From the NCBI GenBank assembly GCA_016184445.1, contig JACPCT010000282.1, positions 1 through 6,494 of the forward strand: a stretch of 6,494 bases of DNA. The letters are read 5' to 3'. The notes beneath the pieces are model-generated. The model saw nothing but the letters and a program-made list of their open reading frames with translations, was not told where the DNA came from and did no database searches. Positions 1-5,385 of the stretch are shown here, piece by piece. The DNA is from Candidatus Tectimicrobiota bacterium (GTDB lineage Bacteria > UBA8248). How positions within the stretch are numbered: the first letter of the stretch is position 1; every line of letters begins with the position of its first letter. A program made the translations under genes and the position numbers.

Positions 1-250
1 GCTCGCTCCGCTGGAAGCGGTAGTTGATGGCGCTGTCGATGACGTTGCAGCCCAGCCGCACGGCCTCGGCGACCGAGTCCCGGTAGGCCGCGTCGGTCGA
101 CTCGTCCGCCTCGCCGAGGTAGGTCCCGATGCCCACCGAGGACATCCAGAGGTCCTCGAGCTCGCGGAAGTGGCGCGGCTCGGCCTTCCCGGAGAGAGAG
201 TCCCGGTAGGAGGCGGTCCCCTCCCGCGTGGCGTAGCCCGGATAGGCCAT
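1..250 (-). CDS. Aldo/keto reductase, N-terminal fragment
   Basis: This reverse-strand gene starts at the ATG complementary to 248-250 and runs off the left edge, leaving 83 codons. The protein begins [20 protein letters not shown]. Residues 34-46 read [13 protein letters not shown], the first beta strand of the aldo/keto reductase TIM barrel. Residues 72-77 are DSAINY, matching the family's active-site Asp and Tyr (D72, Y77), followed by RFQRSE. The family reduces or oxidises carbonyl groups using NAD(P)H in the cytoplasm; the substrate cannot be read from this fragment. A G-run (GGGGGG, complement of 255-260) lies 4 bases before the chosen start. An in-frame ATG 12 bases further upstream (complement of 260-262) is possible but has no ribosome binding site. 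The gene is divergent from the molybdenum hydroxylase operon, so it may share regulation with it. Family assignment is solid; function is not. Confidence 0.88.
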   Translation of the reverse strand, partial: MAYPGYATREGTASYRDSLSGKAEPRHFRELEDLWMSSVGIGTYLGEADESTDAAYRDSVAEAVRLGCNVIDSAINYRFQRSE

Positions 251-326
251 GCGGCCCCCCATTGGATGTCGGAATGGCACTGCGGGGGCATCTTACACGC
301 TATCCCCTCCCCTGGCGAGGCGGAAA

Positions 327-370
327 CCCCGCGAGGGCCCCGGAGGCCCTGGCGGGGGGCTTTCTCTTGA
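327..370. terminator. Strong GC hairpin, terminator-like
   Basis: Arms CCCCGC (327-332) and GCGGGG (352-357) enclose inner arms AGGGCC (334-339) and GGCCCT (345-350), with a 5-base loop CCGGA. Only one G/G mismatch (333/351) interrupts a 12-bp stem. On the forward strand the stem is followed by a pyrimidine-rich run (TTTCTCTT, 361-368), a weak terminator tail. It sits between divergent genes and just upstream of the TTGACA box, so it would insulate the operon promoter from upstream rightward transcription. It could instead be a repeat element, because no gene reads into it from the left on the forward strand. Confidence 0.45.
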
Positions 371-395
371 CAGCGCGGCCATCATTCCCAATACT
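367..395 (+). promoter_or_regulatory. Sigma70-type promoter for the molybdenum hydroxylase operon
   Basis: A perfect -35 box TTGACA (367-372) is followed by a 17-base spacer and a -10 box AATACT (390-395, 4 of 6 matches to TATAAT). Transcription would start near 401-403 and give a leader of about 100 bases before the GTG at 501. Position, strand and spacing all suit the downstream operon. Direct repeats TTCCCAA at 385-391 and 395-401, exactly 10 bases apart, overlap the -10 region and could be a regulator site. Confidence 0.6.
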
Positions 396-487
396 TCCCA
401 AACCAACGGCACCGGCATTCCAACAAGACCGGCGAAGGCGCATCCCCCCGGAGGGCCCGCCTTGGCGCCCGGTTTTCCTCCTCCGAT

Positions 488-503
488 GGGAGGGCCCCAG
501 GTG
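488..503 (+). promoter_or_regulatory. Ribosome binding site that fixes a GTG start
   Basis: GGGAGGG (488-494) lies 6 bases before GTG (501-503). This ideal spacing favours GTG over the in-frame ATG at 486 and over the longer open frame running back to 249. The protein from this GTG starts [10 protein letters not shown], as expected for the family. Confidence 0.8.
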
Positions 504-971
504 AACATCTCCCTCTGCATCAACGGCCAGTCCCGCGCGTTCGACGCCGAGCCGCGCACCCTCCTCGTCCACCTCCTCCGGGACGAGGCCGGGCTCACGG
601 GCACCCACATCGCCTGCGAGACCTCCGTCTGCGGCGCCTGCACCGTCCTCCTCGACGGGAAGGCGGTGAAGAGCTGCACCGTCCTGGCCGTCCAGGCCGA
701 GGGCTCGGAGATCACCACCATCGAGGGCCTGGCTCCGGGCGGCAAGCTCCACCCACTCCAGGAGCAGTTCTGGGAGAAGCACGGCCTCCAGTGCGGCTAC
801 TGCACGCCGGGCATGATCCTCGCCGCCTGGCAGCTCCTCGAGCGCCGCCCGGACCCCAGCGAGGAGGAGATCCGCCACGGCATCGAGGGCAACCTCTGCC
901 GCTGCACGGGCTACCAGCACATCGTGGACGCCATCCAGGCCGCCGCGGCGCAGATGGGAGGGAAGCGGTGA
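501..971 (+). CDS. Molybdenum hydroxylase [2Fe-2S] small subunit (CoxS-like)
   Basis: This 156-residue electron-transfer subunit belongs to the xanthine oxidase/CO dehydrogenase family and is of usual family length. The N-terminal plant-type ferredoxin domain (about 1-75) binds the first [2Fe-2S] cluster through C39, C44, C47 and C59 (C-x4-C-x2-C-x11-C, around [15 protein letters not shown]). The C-terminal helical domain (about 80-150) binds the second cluster through C98, C101, C133 and C135 (CGYC...CRC), with the signature [11 protein letters not shown] and [10 protein letters not shown]. All eight cysteines are present, so the subunit should be functional. It passes electrons from the Mo site to FAD. 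It is the first gene of the operon, and its TGA overlaps the next ATG (TGATG). The GTG start follows from the ribosome binding site and the family N-terminus. The exact enzyme cannot be named from this subunit. Confidence 0.96.
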   Translation: MNISLCINGQSRAFDAEPRTLLVHLLRDEAGLTGTHIACETSVCGACTVLLDGKAVKSCTVLAVQAEGSEITTIEGLAPGGKLHPLQEQFWEKHGLQCGYCTPGMILAAWQLLERRPDPSEEEIRHGIEGNLCRCTGYQHIVDAIQAAAAQMGGKR

Positions 972-3322
972 TGGCCTCCATCCCCGAGGCGCCCAAGTTC
1001 ATCGGCGTCCCCATCAAGCGGCGGGACGACCCGCGCCTGATCCAGGGCCGGGCCCGCTACGTGGACGACTTCCAGCTCCCCGGCACCCTCCACATGGCCT
1101 TCGCCCGCAGCCCCTACGGGCACGCGGCCATCCGCGGGGTGGACCTCTCCAAGGCCCGCGCGGCCCCCGGCGTGGTGGCCGCCTACGCGGGCGCGGATCT
1201 GGCCGGGAAGATCGGCCCCGTCCCCGTGGCCGGCCTGGTGCCGGACGCCCGGGTGCCTGTCCAGCCCGTGCTCGCGGGGGGGCGCGCGCTCTTCGCCGGG
1301 GAGCCCGTCGCCGCCGTCGTGGCCCGGACCCGCTACCAGGCGCGCGACGCCGCCGACCTCGTCGAGGTGGACTACCAGGCCCTCGACGCCGTCGTGGACC
1401 TGGAGAAGGCCCTCGCCCCGGCCGCCCCCCGGGTCCACGCGCAGTTCGAGGACAACGTCGCCTTCCGCTGGGCGATTGCGGGCGGGGACATCGAGGCGGG
1501 CCTCCGGGCCGCCGACGTGGTGATCAAGCAGAAGATCGCCAATCCCCGGGTCGTCCCCCTGGCGCTGGAGCCGCGCGGGGTGCTCGCCCACTACCTGCCG
1601 GGCGAGGACAAGATGACGATCTGGTCCTCCACCCAGGTCCCCCACAAGCTGCGCACCCTGCTCGCCCAGCAGATCGGGATGGCGGAGAACCGCATCCGGG
1701 TCATCGCCCCGGAGGTGGGCGGGGGCTTCGGCAGCAAGCTCAACGTCTACCGCGAGGAGGCGCTCGCCGCCTACGTCACCCGGGAGCTCGGCCGGCCGGT
1801 CAAGTGGATCGAGAGCCGGGGCGAGAATTTCCTGGCCACCATCCATGGGCGGGGCCAGCTCGGCGAGGCCGAGATGGGCCTCAGGCGCGACGGCACCATC
1901 ACCGCGCTCCGCTACAACGTGCTGGCCGACTGCGGGGCCTACTACCAGCTCCTGACGGTCGCCATCTTCACCCTGACCGGCCTCATGCTCCCCGGCCCCT
2001 ACAAGATCCCCCACATCGAGATGAAGGTGACCGGCGTCTTCACCCACAAGATGGCGACCGACGCCTACCGCGGGGCGGGCCGCCCCGAGGCCACCTACAT
2101 CCTCGAGCGGATGCTGGACCTGGCCGCCCTCGAGCTCGGCATGGACCCGGCCGAGATCAGGCGCAAGAACTTCCCCGCCAAGGCCGAGTTCCCCTACGCC
2201 ACCTCGGCGGGGCTCACCTACGACAGCGGGGACTACCACGCCGCCCTCGACAAGGCGCTCCAGAAGGCGGGCTACCCGGAGATGCGCCGCCAGCAGGCCG
2301 AGGCCCGCCGGCAGGGCCGCTGCCTGGGCGTCGGCCTCTCCACCTACGTCGAGATCTGCGGCATGGGGCCCTCCGCCGCCCTCGGGGGCCAGGGCTGGGA
2401 GAGCGCGCGCGTGCGGGTGGAGCCGACGGGCAAGGTGACCGTCTTCTCGGGCGCCTCCCCCCACGGCCAGGGCCAGGAGACCTCCTTCGCCCAGATCGCG
2501 GCCGACGCCTTCGGCATCGCCGTCGAGGACGTGGAGGTCATCCACGGGGACACCGACGTGGTCCCCTACGGGGTGGGCACCTTCGGCAGCCGGGGCACGG
2601 TGGTCGGGGGATCGGCGGTCGTCTTCGCCCGCGACAAGGTGCGGGACAAGATGGCCCGCTTCGCCGCCATGCGGTTCGAGGCGGACGCCGCCGACATCGC
2701 CTTCGCCGGGGGAAAGGTGTTCGTGCGGAGCGCCCCCGAGAAGTCCGCCCCCTTCGCCCGGATCGCCCAGATGGCCTACGACGCCATCCAGCTCCCGCCG
2801 GGGACGGAGCCCGGCCTGGAGGAGACCCACTTCTTCGAGCCCCCGAACTTCACCTTCCCCTTCGGGACCCACGTCGTCCTGGTGGAAGTGGACCCCCAGA
2901 CCGGCGAGGTCAAGATCCTCCGCTACGTCGCGGTGGACGACGTGGGGAACATGATCAACCCCCTCCTCGTCCGCGGCCAGATTCACGGCGGCATCGCCCA
3001 GGGGGCCGGCCAGGCGCTCGAGGAAGAAGTGATCTACGGCGGGGGCGGCCAGCCCTTGAACGCCACCCTCATGCACTACGCCCTCCCCAAGGCCCACCAG
3101 CTCCCGCGCTTCGAGCTCGACCACACCACCACCCCCACCAGCGTGAACCCGCTGGGGGCGAAGGGGGTGGGCGAGGCGGGCACGATCGGCTCCACCCCCG
3201 CGGTGGTGAACGCGGTGCTCGACGCCCTCGCGCCCTTCGGGGTCCACCACCTGGACATGCCGCTGCGCCCCGAGAAGATCTGGCGCGCCGTCTCGCGGGC
3301 GCGGAAAGGAGGGCCGGCGTGA
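971..3322 (+). CDS. Molybdenum hydroxylase large subunit, form II CoxL-like
   Basis: This 783-residue molybdopterin-binding catalytic subunit is of typical family length. The N-terminal aldehyde oxidase/xanthine dehydrogenase a/b hammerhead domain covers about 18-130 (RRDDPRLIQGRARYVDDFQLPG). Two Mo-cofactor domains follow, about 145-390 and 410-700. Visible motifs are GGGFGSK (250-256), AYRGAGR (365-371), HGQGQE (498-503) and GVGE (732-735), whose E735 is the expected catalytic base. In true form I CO dehydrogenase the loop is VAYRCSFR, with a cysteine holding copper. Here it is AYRGAGR with no cysteine, which defines form II; these proteins probably oxidise other substrates. GGGAGGG (956-962) gives a ribosome binding site 8 bases before the ATG, which overlaps the previous stop by one base. 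The stop overlaps the next GTG by four bases. No signal peptide is seen, so it is cytoplasmic. Family is certain; substrate is unknown. Confidence 0.96.
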   Translation: MASIPEAPKFIGVPIKRRDDPRLIQGRARYVDDFQLPGTLHMAFARSPYGHAAIRGVDLSKARAAPGVVAAYAGADLAGKIGPVPVAGLVPDARVPVQPVLAGGRALFAGEPVAAVVARTRYQARDAADLVEVDYQALDAVVDLEKALAPAAPRVHAQFEDNVAFRWAIAGGDIEAGLRAADVVIKQKIANPRVVPLALEPRGVLAHYLPGEDKMTIWSSTQVPHKLRTLLAQQIGMAENRIRVIAPEVGGGFGSKLNVYREEALAAYVTRELGRPVKWIESRGENFLATIHGRGQLGEAEMGLRRDGTITALRYNVLADCGAYYQLLTVAIFTLTGLMLPGPYKIPHIEMKVTGVFTHKMATDAYRGAGRPEATYILERMLDLAALELGMDPAEIRRKNFPAKAEFPYATSAGLTYDSGDYHAALDKALQKAGYPEMRRQQAEARRQGRCLGVGLSTYVEICGMGPSAALGGQGWESARVRVEPTGKVTVFSGASPHGQGQETSFAQIAADAFGIAVEDVEVIHGDTDVVPYGVGTFGSRGTVVGGSAVVFARDKVRDKMARFAAMRFEADAADIAFAGGKVFVRSAPEKSAPFARIAQMAYDAIQLPPGTEPGLEETHFFEPPNFTFPFGTHVVLVEVDPQTGEVKILRYVAVDDVGNMINPLLVRGQIHGGIAQGAGQALEEEVIYGGGGQPLNATLMHYALPKAHQLPRFELDHTTTPTSVNPLGAKGVGEAGTIGSTPAVVNAVLDALAPFGVHHLDMPLRPEKIWRAVSRARKGGPA
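3307..3321 (+). promoter_or_regulatory. Ribosome binding site for the coupled GTG start
   Basis: AGGAGG (3307-3312) is a perfect Shine-Dalgarno sequence 6 bases before GTG (3319-3321). The GTG lies in the last codons of the large-subunit gene (GTGA overlap). This fixes the start of the FAD subunit inside a much longer open frame and indicates translational coupling. Confidence 0.85.
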
Positions 3323-4188
3323 TCCCCGCCCCCTTCGGCTACAAGCGCCCCGGCACCCTGGCGGAGGCCCTCGCCCTCCTCCGTGAGCACGGGGAGGACG
3401 CCAGGCTCCTCTCGGGCGGCCACAGCCTCCTGCCCCTCCTCAAGGCGCGCCTCGCCCGCCCAGGCGTCCTGATCGACATCGCCCGCATCCCGGGCCTCTC
3501 GGGGATCACGGAGACGGCGGGCGGCCTGCGCATCGGGGCCCTGACCACCCACCACGAGGTGGAGGCCTCCCCCCTCGTCCGCGAGGCCTGCCCGCTTCTC
3601 GCGGAAGCGGCTGGGCGGATCGGGGACGTCCAGGTGCGCAACCGGGGCACCATCGGCGGGAGCGCGGCCCACGCCGACCCGGCCTCGGACTACCCCGCCG
3701 CCCTCCTCGCCCTGGAGGCGGCGCTGGTGGCTTCAAGCCCCGATGGGACGCGCAGCATCCCCGCCGCCGGTTTCTTCACCGGCCCCTACGAGAGCGCGCT
3801 CAAGCCGGGGGAGATCCTCACCGCGGTGGAGGTGCCCTCCCCGCCGCGCGGGAGCGGCGAGGCCTACCTCAAGGCCGCCCAGCAGGCGAGCGGCTTCGCC
3901 GTCTGCGGCGTCGCGGCGCTGGTGGTGCCGGGGCCGGGCGGGACCATCGCCTCGGCGCGGGTGGGGGTGACGGGGGTGGCCGCGCCGGCCTACCGGGCCA
4001 GAAAGACCGAGGAAGCCCTCGCCGGGAAGCCCGCCTCCCCGGACGCCCTCCGGCGGGCGGCGGCCCTCGCCGCCGAGGGGGTGGAACCGCTGGACGACTT
4101 CTACGCCTCGGCGGACTTCCGCCGCCAGCTCGCGCGGGTCTACGCCGAGCGGGCCCTGGCCGAGGCCCTCCGCCGGGCCAAAGGGTAG
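3319..4188 (+). CDS. Molybdenum hydroxylase FAD-binding medium subunit (CoxM-like)
   Basis: This 289-residue flavin subunit of the molybdenum hydroxylase accepts electrons from the [2Fe-2S] subunit and delivers them to an external acceptor. The N-terminal FAD-binding domain (about 1-175) shows both family signatures: SGGHSLLP at 32-39 and TIGGSAAHADP at 111-121, preceded by IGDVQVRNRG. The C-terminal CO-dehydrogenase-flavoprotein domain covers about 180-285 and includes the conserved stretch KAAQQASGFAVCG (185-197). Length matches the family (about 280-300). Start choice: the open frame extends back to 1804, but that upstream part is a shadow of the large-subunit gene; GTG 3319 has a perfect AGGAGG and gives the normal N-terminus MIPAPFGYKRP. 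The gene overlaps the large-subunit gene by four bases and lies 3 bases before the next gene. Which electron acceptor it uses (quinone, NAD or oxygen) cannot be read from the sequence. Confidence 0.95.
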   Translation: MIPAPFGYKRPGTLAEALALLREHGEDARLLSGGHSLLPLLKARLARPGVLIDIARIPGLSGITETAGGLRIGALTTHHEVEASPLVREACPLLAEAAGRIGDVQVRNRGTIGGSAAHADPASDYPAALLALEAALVASSPDGTRSIPAAGFFTGPYESALKPGEILTAVEVPSPPRGSGEAYLKAAQQASGFAVCGVAALVVPGPGGTIASARVGVTGVAAPAYRARKTEEALAGKPASPDALRRAAALAAEGVEPLDDFYASADFRRQLARVYAERALAEALRRAKG

Positions 4189-4191
4189 GCG

Positions 4192-5028
4192 ATGCCCGCC
4201 CCTGTGGACACCGCCTCCGCCGTCCACCCCGCCATCCCCTGGCTCCGGCGCGAGAACCTCCGCTTCCACGGGTTCCTCGGCGCCTTCACCGAGGCGGACT
4301 GGCGCGGGCCCACCCTCTGCACGGAGTGGTGCGCCGCCCAGGTGGTGGGCCACATGATCGGCGGAGCGGCCTCCTACGCCGACCGGGTGGAGGCCGCCCT
4401 GGAGGGCCGGGTCATCTTCGGCCTGGGCGCCCAGGGCGCGGAGGAGTTCCAGGCCAAGCGCGCGGCGATCATGAAGGAGACCCTCGCCCTGCCGGGCCCG
4501 GAGCGGGTGGCCCGGCTCGCGGAGGCAGATCGGCGGCTGGACGAGGCCCTGGCCCGGCTCAGGCCCGAAGACCTGGACCGGCCCACCTGGCACCGGAAGG
4601 GGAGCCTCCCCCTCCGCCTCCTCCCCGGCCAGCGCCTCGGCGAGGTGGTGCTGCACCGCCGCGACCTCGGCAACGACCCGGCCGCCCCCCTGGAGACGGA
4701 AGCGATAGGCGTCCTGGCCCGGGTCCTCGAGGAGCGCATCCCGCGCCAGTTCGAGGGGGCCCCGCGGGAAGGGCTCGCCGGCCGCTTCCGGGTCGAGACA
4801 ACGGACCCCGCCCACGCCTTCACGCTGGAGGCCCGGGACGGCGCCCTTCTCCCCGCCCCCGGCGCGGGGGGCTGGGACGCGCGCCTCCGCGCCCCGGCGG
4901 GAGACATGGTCCTCCTCGTCACCGGCCGCGCCGGGCGGGCGGAGCGGGAAGGGGCCGGCCGCCTCCTCGTCGAGGGGGATCGGAAGAAGGCGGAGGCCCT
5001 GATGCGGGCCGTCTTCCGGCCCATCTGA
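4192..5028 (+). CDS. DinB/mycothiol-dependent maleylpyruvate isomerase-like protein, copy 1
   Basis: This 278-residue soluble protein has the layout of the maleylpyruvate isomerase (MDMPI) group of the DinB superfamily: an N-terminal four-helix metal-binding domain (about 15-160) and a C-terminal domain (about 195-278) ending SDMVLL-like (GDMVLLVTGR, 238-246) and VFRPI. Likely metal ligands are H54 (VVGHM) and the pair E151 and H155 (RLGEVVLHRRD), the His/Glu/His pattern of the family. Characterised actinobacterial members use mycothiol to isomerise maleylpyruvate; most homologues have no known substrate or thiol. The ATG is 3 bases after the FAD-subunit stop, with AAGGG (4181-4185) as ribosome binding site, so it is co-transcribed with the hydroxylase and may act on its product or in cofactor-linked thiol chemistry (inference). 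It resembles the 5386-6210 product over its full length. Family is likely; function is unknown. Confidence 0.85.
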   Translation: MPAPVDTASAVHPAIPWLRRENLRFHGFLGAFTEADWRGPTLCTEWCAAQVVGHMIGGAASYADRVEAALEGRVIFGLGAQGAEEFQAKRAAIMKETLALPGPERVARLAEADRRLDEALARLRPEDLDRPTWHRKGSLPLRLLPGQRLGEVVLHRRDLGNDPAAPLETEAIGVLARVLEERIPRQFEGAPREGLAGRFRVETTDPAHAFTLEARDGALLPAPGAGGWDARLRAPAGDMVLLVTGRAGRAEREGAGRLLVEGDRKKAEALMRAVFRPI

Positions 5029-5046
5029 GAGACAGCGCCGAGGCTG

Positions 5047-5084
5047 CCGTAGGGGCGGCCCCCTGTGGCCGCCCGCCAGGGGGC
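5047..5084. repeat. GTAGGGGCG-headed palindromic element 1, two alternative hairpins
   Basis: The element starts CCGTAGGGGCG (5047-5057), identical to 5204-5214. Stem A is GGGCGGCC (5053-5060) with GGCCGCCC (5067-5074), loop CCCTGT. Stem B is GCCCCCTG (5058-5065) with CAGGGGGC (5077-5084), 11-base loop. The two share bases and exclude each other. It begins 18 bases after the operon's last stop and could stop or stabilise its transcript, although no T-run follows. It looks like a dispersed extragenic palindrome (REP-like). Confidence 0.6.
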
Positions 5085-5174
5085 AGTCCCCCCCCGCCCC
5101 TGCGAAAAACGGCGGTCCCGTCCGGAACCTGCGCGAATTTGGGGTAAGGGCTTTTCCCGGCCGATGAATTACAT

Positions 5175-5188
5175 TCCCCCGCGGGGGA
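5175..5188. repeat. Perfect 14-base palindrome
   Basis: TCCCCCGCGGGGGA is fully self-complementary and centred between 5181 and 5182. It could be a protein-binding site or part of the repeat cluster; no function can be read from sequence. Confidence 0.45.
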
Positions 5189-5204
5189 GATGCGGGTTGC
5201 CGCC

Positions 5205-5235
5205 CGTAGGGGCGTGTTTGAAACCCGCCCCTACG
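5205..5235. repeat. GTAGGGGCG-headed palindromic element 2 (REP-like)
   Basis: Two 15-base arms (5205-5219 and 5221-5235) pair around G5220, with a single mismatch (T5215 with C5225). The outer part is CGTAGGGGCG with CGCCCCTACG, and the centre is GTTTGAAAC. The head matches element 1. The form is typical of short dispersed extragenic palindromes that occur in many copies in some high-GC genomes. Copy number here cannot be seen from one window. Confidence 0.7.
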
Positions 5236-5264
5236 CAGGTCAGAGGGTGGGAATGAAATTTCTG

Positions 5265-5295
5265 ATCTTTTCCGGCGGATTCCGGCCTAAAAGAT
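5265..5295. promoter_or_regulatory. Dyad ATCTTTT/AAAAGAT, possible operator or leader hairpin
   Basis: ATCTTTT (5265-5271) and AAAAGAT (5289-5295) are perfect inverted repeats. Just inside, CCGG (5272-5275) can pair with CCGG (5282-5285) across a 6-base loop, leaving a 3-base bulge (CCT, 5286-5288). The stem is up to 11 bp, and its AT-rich outer part stands out in this genome. It lies 91 bases before the 5386 ATG, a suitable place for an operator or leader structure. It is unlikely to be a terminator because no T-run follows it. Confidence 0.4.
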
Positions 5296-5330
5296 GCGCG
5301 GGAAAGGCCCGCTGGCGGGGAGGTTTCAGG

Positions 5331-5348
5331 GCTATTAAGGGATAATAA
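5331..5348 (+). promoter_or_regulatory. AT-rich promoter-like segment before the second isomerase-like gene
   Basis: GATAAT (5341-5346) matches the -10 consensus at 5 of 6 positions and lies inside a small dyad TATTA-AGGGA-TAATA (5333-5347). No good -35 box is seen at 16-18 bases upstream, so a sigma70 promoter here would need an activator. Its location about 40 bases before the ATG fits. Confidence 0.3.
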
Positions 5349-5385
5349 GGGGTATTCCGCGATTTTTTTTGGGAGATGACACCGC

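Larger units (their letters stand above)
5029..5385. other. 357-base intergenic region rich in palindromes
   Basis: I see no convincing gene here. The short open frames cross palindromes, lack a family match and have poor ribosome binding sites. The left half is GC-rich and holds the first GTAGGGGCG element, a run of eight C (5088-5095), a 14-base palindrome and the second GTAGGGGCG element. From about 5240 the base composition shifts clearly towards A and T, as expected for a regulatory region before the 5386 gene. That part contains an ATCTTTT/AAAAGAT dyad, TATTA/TAATA around GATAAT, and a run of eight T (5363-5370). A promoter for the 5386 gene most likely lies in this AT-rich end. Confidence 0.7.

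Noticed and set aside
290..318. Reverse-strand promoter for the aldo/keto reductase (TAAGAT, complement of 290-295)
   Set aside because: The -10 match is 4 of 6, and the bases 17 upstream (TCGCCA) do not resemble a -35 box, so it was not listed as a feature.
249..500. N-terminal extension of the [2Fe-2S] subunit from the first ATG at 249
   Set aside because: The extra 84 residues have no family counterpart, cross the GC hairpin and the promoter, and overlap the start of the divergent gene. GTG 501 has an ideally placed GGGAGGG.
911..3250. A 779-residue open frame on the reverse strand opposite the large-subunit gene
   Set aside because: In very GC-rich genes stop codons are rare on the opposite strand. 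The translation is low-complexity (rich in G, A, H, V, D, E and L) with no family motif, while the forward strand encodes a full set of molybdenum hydroxylase motifs.
1804..3318. A long forward open frame upstream of the FAD-subunit start, which could suggest a fused 794-residue protein
   Set aside because: This part overlaps the large-subunit gene in another frame and is rich in R, P and G. The FAD domain begins normally at GTG 3319 with a perfect ribosome binding site.
3733..4815. A 360-residue reverse open frame across the FAD and isomerase-like genes
   Set aside because: It spans two well-supported forward genes and shows only shadow composition.
5047..5235. Possible CRISPR repeats
   Set aside because: There are only two copies of the shared 11-base head, they differ in their bodies, and the 157-base interval does not fit repeat-spacer periodicity.
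5331..5370. Terminator ending in the run of eight T at 5363-5370
   Set aside because: No stable hairpin lies directly before the T-run; the nearest dyad (5333-5347) is short and 15 bases away, and the position suits the leader of the next gene better.
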